Assembly (NCBI GenBank): GCA_023333565.1
Contig: JAJKFH010000205.1
Coordinates: 434,001-498,000 of the forward strand
DNA from: Puffinus mauretanicus
Taxonomy: Eukaryota > Chordata > Aves > Procellariiformes > Procellariidae
Direction of reading: 5' to 3'
Length of the DNA: 64,000 nucleotides
Positions 11,133 through 24,250 of the stretch are shown in pieces. The notes below the pieces were generated by a model. It was not told the origin of the DNA, did no database searches, and saw nothing but the letters and a program-made list of their open reading frames with translations. The stretch's first letter is position 1, and every line of letters begins with the position of its first letter. Made by a program: the position numbers and the translations under genes.

Positions 11133-14100
11133 TTTCAGTGTACTAATTAATTAGGCATAAAAAGCTCATCAAGGAGCAGTCCAGCAATGAGAACCAGACT
11201 GAAACAAGGTTATCCTGAAGGTTAAAGACACAGGATCTTCTTTTATTACTTAAAAAAACAAAAGAAAATCTCTCTTGCCATCCTCCCCTGATACACCACT
11301 CAAGGGCTGACTTAAACTGACCCTCTCCTGCAGGGGAGGCGAGATTGACAGCTGTCGCTGAGGCCTTAAATCTTCTTGGGAGGGGAAAGTGAACGACAAG
11401 GGCTAATACTGAGGATGGCTCATCAGCTTTGCCTTTCATTTTCCTGTCATTTGTTCTTCAGCCTGGAGCTGTCATTGCATTTACATCGGTAGCCCTTGGT
11501 AGTTTGCTGGCTGTTGCCTTTTCATTTAAGTTGGAAAAGCTCAGCTCTCCAGGCAGACACCGAAATGAGTCCCTGCATCCACAAGTGCTCAGCATCATGT
11601 GAGCATGGTGGGAGCATCCAATTGCACAGGCTTTATCCACTCCTGTGTTTGCTGACATACACCCAAAAACTCAGTCTTCACCGGAGGTGCTAAATACTGG
11701 AGAATGGGGTCTTGCCTTCAGTTTTGGAAAGTGTTGATGACTGCATGGAAAATAAAACATGCATCAAATGGCAGAGTGTTTTCTGGGCCTCTGGAGGATG
11801 AACAAACAACTATTGATATTGTTCCTTAGGCCACCAGGAAATGGTCATTGTCAAGCGGGACCACCTTGGCTCTGTAAGCATTAGGGGGTGATGTACACTA
11901 CTGCCCTCTACTGCCATGATCACCCAGATTTAACCATGGGTCATGCCTTAGAGTCATGCCTGAGTCTTCTTTAACTCAAATGGGACATCTGTTCCTGGAA
12001 CAGGACTGTCTATGCTAGGTCCTTGCAACCCTTGTGAAGTTCTCGATGGCCATGGTACACAGCACAGAAGCAGCCATGACATGTTACTTAACAAGATATA
12101 ATAGCTTCTGGTAACCAACTTTAATATATCCCAAAACAGTCATTCAAGGGGTTTGATTTTGTTTGTTTTTTTGTTTTTCTGTTTTTTCCTTGCGTAGAAT
12201 TCAGCAGTCTCCTGCAATTCGATTTAAAAACAGTATATTGAGTCTCTGGGACTTCATCTTGTGAAACTGGAGTAAGGTCTCTCTGGGACTGTATTAGCTA
12301 GATCTATATATTATGTCTTTGCTTAGTCACCTAGTAGGTAAAGACATGTCTTTTAGTACTAGACTGTTAGTTAGAATATGATTCAATCAGTATCACCTAA
12401 ATGCTTCACGGAAGAACTGCTGGTTGTCATTTCTTCATATTACCCCAGCTCATTGCAACTGCTCCTGAAGTGGACAGTCTCAGTGCAGCTAAGAGCTGGA
12501 TTAGCCAGGACAGTCCCCTTACTGCCCAGGGTTATTTGGAAACCCAGATATCATGTCTGGCTCTGCTAGGTGGGCTGGAGTTAGGCACTTGCAGCCAGAA
12601 CTGCAAAGGATGAGTGGGATTGAATAATACAGTCTTTCTAGAATCTGGGCCTCTTAACCTGTCTGCTCCTCAAAAGTAAGAACTATATAATTTCTTTCTC
12701 TTGGCCTTTGTCTCTTGTGGTTCTATCATAATTTTTTTTTCAGGCCTGGGATAATGACTTATTAAATGTGATTAATGTCCCTAACCTGAAGGGATATTGG
12801 TACCAGGTAGTAACAGAAGGAACAGTGGCCTTAATGGAAGCGATGCTGGAGAAACGCCACTGCTTTGCAGCCCTGAGTTATTGGAGAGCTGACCGGTCTG
12901 CAAAGCTGCGCTCTGTAACACGCCAGGGCTGCTGACCACTTTTGCCTGAAAGCAAATATCATTTCTTGGGAAAAGAGAAGAGGACTCAGAGCACATACTC
13001 CATTTGGTGGCTGCTGGCATCAGTCAGGGGATGAAGTGGCCGGAAAGACAAAACCAGAACATAAACAAGCAGAAGGGAGAGGGGGGACAGAGAAGAGAGA
13101 TGAGGGAGGAAGTGCTAACCAAAAGAAATACAAATTAGATCTGAAATATATTGCATTAAAAAGGTAACTTGGCAGTTACTGAGACATATGAATGGAGAAT
13201 GAGATAGACATGAAGAGCTTGAAAGTGTTTGCAGAGGGTTGAGGTACCAGGACTTACATACTCTATGCAATCTCTGTGCAAAGTAAAATACTTTCACAGC
13301 CCTGAGCTTTTCTATTGTCTACAAGCTGCTTCGGAGGAGGTGTCCTTCCATCTTGTTCTTCTACTCCTTCCTGGGCTTCTCTTAATCAGGAATGAATACC
13401 CAGGTTAAACCAGGTAGGAGGTTTGCAATGCAGAGGAGAGATTATTGGCCATAAAAGCTCTTATATTTTGGTTACAGGAGAAATGAAGCTAAACTGAAGC
13501 ATGCTGGAGTTATTGGAGAAGAGTGGTGGTTTTTCCAAGCTTTATGTTTATGAGGAAGGCTTTTTTTATGCTGGTTCATCACAGGTGCCTCACCTCTAGG
13601 TGGGCATGAGAGGTGAGCAGCCATGTTCTCCAGCATGTTCCTCTCTGTCTCCTGTGAATCTCTCCAGAGAATCCAAGGGAAGCAAATGCTGCTCCACCTT
13701 GGGCCAAAGGCTATGTCTATACCTGGCTAAGATAGACTACCCCAAGGATAGCCTGAAGACAGGCACCTCATGTTGTTTTTTTCTTTAAAGGCAGCCAGAA
13801 CTCATCCCAAGCTCTGTGAGCTGGCAAATTCCATCTGCCTCTGCCAGGAGCAGTACCTGGTCCCTCGCAGGAAGGGCCCAAGGCCATTGTGTCTGCCCTA
13901 CATTGATCATATGAGAGGCTGGAAAGCATAGCGCTGACTGCCAGGGCTAAGCAGCAGAGGATACACCCAGGATCTCTCCTCTCCCAGTGTCAGCTGGATC
14001 ACCCACAATTAGCCTCAAGGACGCTTCCACAGGTAAGTGAAGTGAAAGGGAGGTGAACACTGCCTTAGGTGCCACTTTGAGTTTGCATTCACAGAGCCAA

Positions 14101-15039
14101 GTAGCTCCAGTCAGTGGATCCTTACTGGAGTAATTGGAAAGTCTTGCACAGAGCATCTAAATCTACTTCTAAATTAAGTGCAAGAATGAGTTTCAACAAG
14201 CGCATCTGAGAGGGGGCATCAACTCCAAATCCTAAAGAGAAAATTTACAGCTTAGGTGTAACTTCAGTGTTGACCTGTGTTTTCGAAATATGGAGACCTG
14301 CCAGAGTGCTAGGCAGAAATTTAGACACCTGCAAAGAAGTACCCATAAAACATCCTGTACATTGAACAGCAAGGTTTCATCACCAACAACTGTCTGTACA
14401 AAAAGAGAATGAAAAAAATGTTGATGTACTTGACATGCCTCTTGGGTACCAAACATACATCCACATATGAAGCCATCACTGGCATGAGGAAGAAGGGTGT
14501 TTGAGAAAAAGAAGAACCTTGAGGGCAGAACAACTGTCCCAACATCAAAGCTGCAACAAAGAAAGAAGTGCCAAGGTATAGTTTTTGTCCTGTGTGCTTG
14601 TCTTGGTATCAAAATGATGATGACTGAGGTTAGTGAAGCTATTGATGCACGGCTGATAAGCAACTTCATGCTAACTAACCGTAGGCTCAGCCCGGAGGTC
14701 GTAAGACCAACTTAGCAAAAAAGTGATCAGCTGTGAACTGAATTTGTCAAGGTGTTACTGTTATTTATTGCTATTAATAACAACACTGACAGATAATATA
14801 TTTTGCTGTGATAACCTCTGATCTTCAAAGATTAAAGTTTCCTTCCTTCTAAAACTATTAAATATTGTCTTGCTTAAAAGACATCACAGGTCACTGGCTC
14901 TTCTGGCTCTTCTGATACTCAACTTAAGCAGTATTATTTGCATTGAACACAGTAGATCTTTCCCTCTGGAACAAAAGCAAAACCTTGGAAAGAAGGGAAA
15001 CTTATTCCTTCCTTGCCAAATGACCGGGTGAATTGATTA

Positions 15040-15055
15040 TTTTTTTTTTTTTTTT
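15040..15055. repeat. Poly-T tract (16 T)
   Basis: Uninterrupted run of 16 T in A+T-rich surroundings. It is a simple repeat, and no gene or retrocopy is evident next to it. Confidence 0.9.
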
Positions 15056-15790
15056 AGTTGTCATTGTTTCTCTGTCATTAGCTCTCTGTAAATAAGCTTG
15101 GCAACGTTTCATTTGAAGCTGCCTTTGCATACTGAACTCCAGACCTCATGGAAAAGAGGGGGAATTAAAGGTGCACAATACTAATGTGTGTGCTGAGAAT
15201 GATGGGTGGTCTTCTAGAACACGGTCTGCAGAAACGCGTGCTGTGCTGTGAGAGTGGCTGGCAGTGTGAGTGGCATGCGGAGGGGGAGGAAGAACAGGTG
15301 GGGACCAGGAAAGTCACGGTATTACGAAATTGCAAAGTAGCACAAATTGCAACTTTTGAACAACATGCTGTGGTAACGCATTTCCAAGGAGAAAAAGGCA
15401 GGTAAATTCAGATTCTGCAACCAAAATCAATTTCTTTTAAGGAGTGGAGTCAGTGAACAGGGAAGAAAAATCCTGTTTTAAGCACTTTTCAAATGCCACA
15501 GGTACAAACTGTAGTTTGAAATGTTTGGGGTTTTTCACTTCTTCCTCTCCTTTAGAGGTTTGTGAACACCAGCCGTCATATCACAACACAGTATTTAAGT
15601 GGACTGTAGTATTGCAATACCGTGTCTGGGGTCCACTCCTCCGTACGGCTGGGAGCAGCAGGCCCCCTACAGCTAATGCTTGGTGGGGATGTAAATTTAA
15701 GTGGTGGTTCCTGTGCTGTGGAAGCAAGGGCTGAGCTCTCCCTCCAGCTTTGCTCTGAGGTTTTGAATGATCACAACATACGGAATAGTG

Positions 15791-15834
15791 GCAGGAGAAG
15801 AACTTCTCCTGGCCCGGGCAGGAGAAGAACTTCT
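15791..15834. repeat. Two-copy direct repeat with internal palindromes
   Basis: The 17-mer GCAGGAGAAGAACTTCT occurs at 15791-15807 and again, identical, at 15818-15834 (period 27). The first copy lies in an inverted repeat with 8-bp arms (AGGAGAAG and CTTCTCCT, separated by AA; 15793-15810). A perfect 8-bp palindrome, GCCCGGGC, sits between the copies (15812-15819). It is probably a small local duplication. A clustered binding site is possible, but nothing identifies the factor. Confidence 0.85.
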
Positions 15835-17689
15835 TAATCCAGCATCCACTCTGGTGATATCTGTGAAGTTAGTAAGTAGTAGGACCAGTCAATGTTGCTT
15901 TAGGTGAAATGACAATTATGGCAATGAACCAAATATGATGAACAGTTGCTATGCAAAGGAGCTGGTTCACTTTTTCGGTCAGGGTCACCTTGGTACTATG
16001 AAACTTGACATTTTTTGTAGTAAGCAAGAATTAGAAGAACAGAAACTTCATTTTGAATCAGGTTTGGCTTGAAACTCCAACAGTCATTTTTGCTATTAGA
16101 ACTGGTGACTGGGATGGAGCTGGTTAATTTTCTTTTTATTTTCATGTGAAAATACAGACAAAAGTTGGTAAGGCTTGTAAAAGACTTGAAAGTCACTGTC
16201 AAAAGCAGTCAGACCAAAAAGCACTGCAGGTTTGCAGGTAAAAGACAATAATTTGAAATGCTGAAATGATGGCTATTGCTGGCCTATGCTCCTTGTATTA
16301 GTGGAGACACAAGTTAGGTCTGAGATGGGTTGAATCTTCTGGTGTCACCTTCCTTTGGCTGCAGAGGAAGCCTTGGGAAAGCAGAGTTTTATTTTAGATA
16401 CCTACAGCTAGGTAGGGTGAATCCACACCACAGGGGCTATTCTGTTCACCTGAGGCAAATCCATTCAGAGCTTTTATTTTTAGCTTAATCCTGGAGGTGA
16501 AAGGACTGCTTTTATGCCAGACTGAAATGATACTGTTTGGTATGAATTCTTGGTCTTCTGAATTAGTTCATTAAAGGATCGCAAGGGATGCAAACATCAA
16601 CTTCTTGCTGATTTTCAGAGGGATCAGGGATGTGCTAGTTCATATCAAGAAAGAAGGATGGGAACAGAGAAGTCCGTTTACCATGGTCAGATCTGCTGTA
16701 ACCTAATGCAGCTTATTGGAAAAGTTGGATTTGAGAGCAGCTCATGCCCAAGTGTAGGAAAGCTGTAGTTCATAAAGTCATCCAACAGACAAAGTCCTGA
16801 ACTGCCCTTTCATAAAGCCCTGATGTGATCTGGCTTCAGGGTAGAGTGCTCTTACGAAGCACCCAGATTAAGTATACAGCAGATATAGGCTATGACATGG
16901 GCATGTAGGCAACAGCTCTTATTAGAAAATCAGGTGTCGTTAGGGCCGTTCTCTGGCAATGAGGCCAACTGACCTGGAATGCCCATATTATTAAGCTCTT
17001 CTAGTCACTACACAGGAGGATTGAACACACGGCATCTCTTGCGAATGGTCTCTGGCTGCGCTAACTCCTAAATTCCTGGGACGTGTGTGGGAGAACACTA
17101 ATTGATCCAGGCCAAAAATGTGCCAGGGCAGGTTCTAGGAATTTAACAATATAGACTATCAAATTCCAATGCCTGGGAATATTACCTGCCACTGTTTAAT
17201 TTACTAGCAGCATAGGTGTAGCCCTAAGGGCTTATGCGCACACACAGACACTTATGGTGCATTTCAGAAGCATTTCGAAAGGTGCCTGGCAGATAATGTG
17301 ATGATCAAGAGACTGACTTAAGAACAACAAACTCACTGCTGCCTTTTTGAGTTTACATTAGAGCTTTTTTCATTGTGCTTCCCATGGCTAGAGATCATTC
17401 TTTTACATATGGACAGCACCTAAAGTACTGCTGAGAATACTGAAGATGAATACATAAATAAAATATGTCTCCTTTACTCTGCCTCATCCTGTATTCTAGT
17501 CCAGAAGACAGACTTTAGAGGTGCATTTCATGCAATCAATGTTGGAAGTAAAAACCCAGTAACTGCATTTTCCTTCTGACTGTGTGTGCCAGAGAAAGTG
17601 TGAGCTACCGGGGAAAGCAGAACATAGAGGGCTTATTTGTCCAGATTTCAAGGAAATTCACTTCTCCCTGCGGATTAATTTGATTGTAC

Positions 17690-17900
17690 AATGGCAGGTT
17701 TTAAATGTTTGATTCTTGTTTGTGTCTGTTTTTTAACCCGTATCTCAAGAGGATTTAATTAGATTTGATGTTCATGATATGCTATTTACTGGATTATGAT
17801 GAGATCAGCTGATAAAGCTTGACATAAACTTGGCAACTTGTTTGGTGCTTTCTCAGTCTTGAGAGTTTAATTATGGCAATTTCAAAACAGGAAACTTGGA
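17690..17900. promoter_or_regulatory. Candidate non-coding regulatory element
   Basis: A repeat-free A+T-rich block with clustered transcription-factor-like motifs. It has TAATTA homeodomain cores at 17756-17761 and 17868-17873, and a GATA-type CTGATAA at 17809-17815. Several ATT/AAT-rich phrases lie between. There is no coding potential. The texture resembles conserved vertebrate enhancers, but conservation cannot be assessed from one sequence, and single motifs of this length are common in A+T-rich DNA. Confidence 0.3.
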
Positions 17901-18604
17901 AACAACATGGGGATTAAGGACTTGCTCTTGCCCCAGTGGGATCAGTACGAGTTATGCCATTGGTTGTCACTGTTGTCACCGGCTCGCAGCATGCGCAACT
18001 GTCTGGGACGTGTGTGCACGTGTTCCTGTTCTGCCTAAAATGGACCAAATGCCAATGACATTTCTCCTTGGAAATGGTTTTCCTGAGGAATCCCACCAAC
18101 GTCAATGTTTTTTCATGGCTTGGGTGAGAATGGAGTTAAGTGACACTCTAAGGATATGTGTGGATACACAAAAACCTGGGACTTAATGTTTTTAATGCAA
18201 TTTCCCAGGGACTCTGCATGGCTATATGGCCCAGTGCAGCACAAAATAGGTTCAGATGCAGAGGACCAGAGCAGATGGAGTTTTCCACTGTAAATATGAT
18301 TTGCATGAGAGTGTTATTTTTCCATGCTTCCATTCAATTTAAGCTTTCTTTCCTTTTTGCCATGAACAGCTACTTCTGGTGGAGGCTTCTCTGTTCCTTC
18401 TGTAAGCCATCCAGATACCAAGAGCTAACACACTGCAGTGTACACAAGCAAGTTCCTTCCTAAATCTACCTATGGTTAAGGATCAAAAGATAGTGGTTGA
18501 AATGCAGAATTGTTTCTTTTTACAGCTTTCCACAAGCATAGAGATCACACCCCTCTCTGTTTAATCTGTATTTTAAGCACCTAATAAATAGCCTTGCAAT
18601 CAAA

Positions 18605-18648
18605 GCATCTGAGCACCCACAGCTCTTGCTGAAACCAAGGGGGTGTAA
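18605..18648. repeat. Ancient amniote repeat fragment (L3/CR1-like)
   Basis: CATCTGAGCACCCACAGCTC, followed by TTGCTGAAACCAAGGGGG, parallels the 'GTGCTGAGCACCCACAGCTCCCATTGA' phrase abundant in turtle and archosaur genomes. The family pattern is nearly self-complementary, so strand is not assigned. Confidence 0.45.
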
Positions 18649-21440
18649 GTTACTCTCAGAACCAAGTCACAGCTCTCTTTTTTGAGCACTTTGTTACCGA
18701 CGCATGGTGCCAGGTAAGTGGAGAGCCTTTCTCCTATTTTCCAATGTAAGGAATTGAAGTAGGCATTTCTGATATTTTAGCCCTCAGATGGTTAAATGTG
18801 GATTCTTGGGCCATTTTAATAATGGCAAAAAATGTAGATGTATGTGCAGGGAGAACCAAGGGGATTCAGGAACAAACATTACAGCTGGGATTTGAGGGCT
18901 TCAGACACTTAAATGTTTTTGACAATCCTGTTTCTCACCTTCTTTGGAGGAAGCATCTGTGACAGCTGCTGAATTCACTGCTGCAGGGAAACACCCCAAG
19001 CCCAAGTATGAATCCAGCCTGTCTGAGCTCTGACAAAAAATATTTCCAAAGTACCTTTTTGAATTCATTGTCCTCCCATAAGGCACTGTGTTGTCCTTCC
19101 TTCTTTAGAAGTGGTGGGAAACAAAAAAAAGTCCTCTGCAAATTGAACTACAGTTGGTCAGAAAATATTACGAGGTTTGATCCTGTTTCTACAGGTTTGC
19201 AGATAAGCCATAGATACACTCTTCTGGAGAAGCCCCACTCTATCCACCATTACACTGCACCGTAACTGAGGTAGTCTGCTCTGAGTTACTCTACCCACAG
19301 TCTACATCCTTATCTTAAAGTTGATAATTGCTTGTCAAACTGATTGACATTTGTAGAACTGTCTTTTCCATGAGACATTACTCCCTCCACACACACCCAC
19401 CAAAAAAAGAATAGACAATTTGATTTTGTACTGTTTTTTCCCTCTTTTAAGCACAGTAACTTTTTCTGCCTAAAAGTAGTAATTACTTAATGAATAGTCC
19501 TCCATGTTTCCCTGTCAGTCACTCGCTGTAATGAACAACCCGTTTTGTCTGCTTTGTTAACAATAAAAAAAGTATTAAACTAATAATAATAAAGATTTTC
19601 TAGGACTTCGCTGTTAACACAGAGGGTGCCCCACAGAATGTATGATTGGGATAACAAGAGGGGGAGGGTGAATTTTCTCTCTAGACATCAAACAACATTT
19701 TGTACTTTTCTTTGAGCTATGGGACTATTTTCCCCTTGCTACATCTCCTGTATCTTATCTTCAACCATCCTGAATAATTGGAGCATATTTAGGAGACCAA
19801 GTCCAGCTATTATTTGTTCCCCTCTGTGAAAGTTTTTTTTTTTTTTTCTTTTTTTTAAGCCAGATCTGTGAGCCTCTGTTGAGCTGTCGGTATTGAGGTC
19901 AGGGCTTTTTACAAGCTAGAATTTTTATCATGAACGGGAGCCCAGAGTTAATTGTACACAAAGACACATTGTTGCTTCCATTAGGATTTACAGTAGCACT
20001 GAATTTTAATTATTGGGTAACATTTCTTCCATTATAGCACTCACTCTTCCTCCCCTTTTTGTGCCAACCCATGTTTCTTTCAGTTGCAGCAGCTTGCAAT
20101 GCAATGTGCAAAATACCCCCAATAAACAAACAAATTGTGACCTCAACTTTGATGAAACATTATATTTGTCCCTGCCTAAAACATAAAAAAAACAACAAAA
20201 AAAAACCCAAGAGAACAATTTAATGTAAGCTACAAACTGTAATCTATTGTTTCCTGTTTATCAGCACCGGTTACTTCTAAAGTTCAAAGCCCAGTCCTAT
20301 ACAAGAGCTATACAGGAGGTCTTTATCATTGCTGGGACAAAACATTCACTTCTTATTGACAAAGGCTCTTGTGGGCATAAAAATGTTCTCGAATTCTTTC
20401 TATTTGATGATAAAATAGACATGCTGAAATGCTTCATCAATTGCCATGAAGCAAATGCTTCTACAGAGTTTTCATACAAGTAAAACTAATAATTCACTTC
20501 TAGTCTGTGAGTGTGAGCGGTTTCATAGACGGAACGTTTGTATGACTGAGCCTTGAGTCTTTTTTTAAAAGTAACAAGCAGTAGTTTCAAAAGGCATCTA
20601 ATAAACATGAGACTGTATGTATTAATTAGCTTGACTCTTAATTTTCCTCCCAGTCTCCATGCTTGAGTTCTGTGCAATGTGTGGAGCCTCAGTCTATGGA
20701 GCGAAGTTGATTTAAGTAGCCCCAAAAGTACAATGGGAAAAAATGATGCATTCAATCAATAAAAATCCCTTTTCTGAACCAATTGTATAAACAGTTGGCA
20801 TCGGTTTATCACTTAGTCTCTAGCCACTTCAGTCCTGCGTGTTGTTTTATGAACCGTAGATATACCTCATATAGACAAAAAAGAGTTTTTGGGTTGGACC
20901 AGTCAACTTGAAATGAATTCAAGCTCCAGTGGGGGATGACATCAGAGTCATGGTGGGTTTCCAAGCTGAAATAAACCCAGAGAGGGCCCTGGAGAGGTTT
21001 TGTGGGTGGGAGGACTGCAGTGTGTGCAGTGCACGGGGTAGATCCCTGTTGTGTGCATCCCAGAGGCAGAGCCTTGCCAAATGCCTGTGTCCAGTCTGCA
21101 GTGCCAATAGTCAACAAGGAGGGAATGAGAAGGCTCCTTTTTAATGATTTTATGAACCTTTCACTCCCCCTTATTCTTCCTGCTGTGTTCTTCTCCTTCT
21201 CTCTCTCCCTCCAATTTGTCTTCCAGTTCCCACCCACGGTGTGGCTCTGATTCTGCCTCTGGATGAGGTGGTCTCCATACAGTTCTCCCCAGTGCCCATA
21301 TTTGCCTTTTGCTCGCCAGGTCAGAGTGTGGTCTTTGGGTGCGTGGGAGGAATTATTCCCTTTCTCATATCCAGCTGATCATGGCTGCTGCCTCCATGGA
21401 CAAGCCAAGTCCTGATCAGCCAAAGGGGTGGGCAAATACT

Positions 21441-21590
21441 TATAGAATCATAGAATAGTTTGGATTGGAAGGGACCTTTAAAGGTCATCTAGTCCAACCC
21501 CCCTGCTGTGGGCAGGGACATCTGCAACTAGATCAGGTTGCTCAGAGCCCCATCCAACCTTGAACTTGACCTTGACCTTGACTTGTTTCC
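21441..21590 (-). mobile_element. CR1 LINE, 5'-truncated 3' end
   Basis: Reads as the reverse complement of an avian CR1 3' end. It starts with the terminal 8-bp repeat in antisense form (ATAGAATCATAGAAT). Next comes GGATTGGAAGGGACC, then TCATCTAGTCCAACCCCCCT. A GGGCAGGGACATCTGCAACT segment and GATCAGGTTGCTCAGAGCCC follow, ending with CATCCAACCT. Beyond about 21560 the copy departs from consensus through a short CTTGAC tandem repeat and then ends. At about 150 bp it is a typical dead-on-arrival truncated copy with no coding sequence. It is nearer to consensus than the copy at 9495, so it inserted more recently. It contains a perfect 14-bp palindrome, GACCTTTAAAGGTC, at 21473-21486. Confidence 0.95.
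21561..21585. repeat. Tandem CTTGAC hexamer tract in CR1
   Basis: TTGACCTTGACCTTGAC plus one diverged unit (TGAACTTGAC) forms a short hexamer repeat at the inner end of the CR1 copy. On the minus strand it contains two overlapping TCAAGGTCA nonamers (21567-21575 and 21573-21581). These match the extended half-site bound by NR5A (SF-1/LRH-1) and oestrogen-related receptors. Binding is not shown by sequence alone. Confidence 0.75.
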
Positions 21591-22074
21591 CTCCAAAACT
21601 TCATGATAATGAGAAGAACCTATGAGGTGGTCCCTGGGGGAACCCCAGCAGGACCTGCAGAATTGCAGTGGGGCTGGGTTTACTTCCTCCGCTCCCATAT
21701 CTCAGGACTGAGTGAAAAGCTTAGATGAGTTCAGCAAAAAATACCAAAGTCAAGGAGAAGGATAAAGGGGTCTATACGTCTTACGAAGGCATAAATTGCT
21801 TAATGAAAACATGTCCACCCAGCAGCATCAGTGCAGAGATGGAGGCCAGTCTCCTGGGCTGTTCTCTTTAGTTTGACTATAGTGGTAAATACTTAAAGAG
21901 ATTGAGTTCCAGCCTCTTTCAGTGGACGCTGTTTTTTGTGCATGTTTAGAGTGGATCACATAGAAATTACATATCTTTAAGGACCTAATTTAGTTACGTG
22001 CTTAAAAAACAAAACAAAATCAATTTGAAGGAAGGAATACAGGCAATTGAGTCACATGGGGACCTTTTTCCTCC

Positions 22075-22167
22075 TGTTGGCTTATTCATAACAGCGTGGG
22101 TGTGCTGAGGAGAAGCAGCATCATAGCCATTACAAGCAATATTGTCCTATCTCAGCCTCTGCAAGAT
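22075..22167 (+). repeat. Unidentified dispersed repeat, copy A
   Basis: About 90 bp that align with 25350-25440 in the same orientation. Shared blocks include AACAGYGTGG, GAGAAGCAGC, AGCAATATT and CTCAGCCTCTGC, with substitutions and small indels between them. I do not recognise the family. It has no CR1 3' end, no clear tRNA A/B box and no obvious terminal inverted repeat. It may be an old low-copy mobile element, or two remnants of a local duplication. Confidence 0.7.
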
Positions 22168-24250
22168 CTGGATCCTCATTCCTGCAGGAAGCAGGACCAG
22201 ACTTTGGTTCGCCATTGATTTAGCTCTTCTACTGTGGGAATAGACCAGTTCTGAGGGCTAAAATTTGAGAGGGGAACACAGAGGAAATCCCATGCCCCAA
22301 AGGAAGATCTTCAGCAAGATATCAGCAGTCCCCTGTTCTCCAGGAATCTTATAGTTGATTAAAATGTTGGGTCTTTTCAGTCTAATCCCCATTGATTCCA
22401 CCTCACATATAGACACCAACCTTTTGACAGCCTGTGCCTCAATAACCACTACTAACCATCCCTGGAAGACATAGGTTGACTCTTGAGATGAATCAATGCC
22501 TGTCAACATCTCTGGGCATGTAAACACACCAGTTCCTCTTAAAAACAAAAGGGAAAAGTCATACAGTTGGTTGAGATTTCTGAAACCCATCCGCAAGGGG
22601 AGAAGCCCACGCACAGTGTGGGTGCTGTGCTGAAGGCTGCCTGTCCTTGCTCTTACAGACAATTGCATGGGGCAATTCTGTGTCAAGGAGGCAACGGGAC
22701 TTCCCAGGGACCCCAGGGAGGCTTAGCTACTGTAACCGCGGAGCCAATTAAAAAAAAAATAGGGAAGAGGTAGATACTGGTCACTGTGTACCCATGGCTG
22801 GGAGAAGTGAGATTTACTGTGCCCTGTTAGGGGTCAACAAAGAGAGCACAACAGATGGTTGTTGGACTGAGTCTTAGGAAAGAAACCCCAAATGGGACTG
22901 TGCCTTTGAAAGAACCTTTTATGCCTCAGAAGGGCAAATATGAGAGGATGGATCATAGCTCTGTTCTGCTGCGGCACGTTGGGAAGTGATGAGAGAAGGG
23001 TTCCTGTTGTAAAAATGGCAAAAGATCAAGTCTTTCATCAATGACGTGAGGACAAGACTTCAACAGAGAAGTGACTAAGATCACCAACTACTCTCATGCT
23101 TGCAACAGCTCAAGAAGAGATCTGGTTCTCCGAGGGACAGAGCATGCAGCAGCACCCGCTGGTAGCTGCTGAGCAGAGGGTGACTCAGATATTTGGAAAA
23201 TGACTTTCCTCAGCTGCTGGCTTTGGAGCCTCACGTCGAAACTCCCAGTTTTGCAAATATCAGTTTTGTGGTTGTGTGTGACTTGCCGTGCTTGACAGAG
23301 AGGCAAGAGAAACGCAGAGAGGGCTGTCCCAGCATCCAGCGACCGCTCAGAGAGCAAACCATGGCCTTTGCCCTGACGATGCCTTTTATACCGGGCAAAT
23401 CTGCTTGGCAGAATACGTACATTTTGTCATGTAACATAACCACCGTCTTTCTTTCTCTGGTAAGCCTAGTGGCCAGGGAGCAGCCATATGTCTAAAGAGA
23501 ACCCGTCTTAGCTCTTCCAGAAGAAACTTGGCTGACGATGTTTTGGGATTTGCTGTTAGCACAACTGATAGTGGCAAAGCAAACTATTCCCTGTGCAATA
23601 AAGACATTTTCCCCTTGTCAGTAAACTTCTTGCTAGAGCTCGATGAAACAGGATACGTTGAATTGACAGAAAGTCCCAGATTTACAGAGTGTAACTGAAG
23701 GATAGTTTTCAACACTCAGTTCCCCACCACAATCTGAAAAAAATTTGATAAAAAAAGGAAAAAGAGAGAGGGAATTTCCTCTTTCCTCTCTTTCTCCCTA
23801 ATTTTAACAGGTTTTCTTGGAATCTTTATAACTTTGGGGATTAAACTGAGCTCTGCATGTGCATTTTCTGTACATGCAATTAACAAATGCTTGTCTTTCA
23901 GCTCTTTTAGTAAGCAAAAGAAAACAGAACAGGATTAACTTTGCTATCCTCCATTGAAAATGAGTTCCCCTACTGAGCAGTAAGCACAACCATGGAATAC
24001 ACGGTACTTACTTAATACACTGGAAAAATATTCTTTTTTAGACTTATGCTCTCTTTCCTAAATTATTTTGCTTGTTGTTTTTTGTGTTGTTTTTTTTTTC
24101 CTTTGTTACAGCCAGAAGGGACAATCAACATAATTTCCATATACAAACAGGACACATATATTTTTTTCCAGTAACTTTAATGAGAGCCAGGCTTCTGTAA
24201 AGAATCTAAGGATGAGTTTTTCCCTGCTCCCTCTCACATCAAAAGAAAAG

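Larger units (their letters stand above)
9663..21438. other. Long non-coding unique stretch
   Basis: About 11.8 kb without a supportable gene. Open frames are short (the longest is 145 codons, minus strand, 14232-14669) and have no recognisable domain. The stretch contains homopolymer runs, one compound tandem/palindromic repeat (15791-15834), an ancient repeat scrap (18605-18648) and a motif-rich candidate regulatory block (17690-17900). Composition is slightly A+T-rich, and interspersed repeats are nearly absent. Confidence 0.65.
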
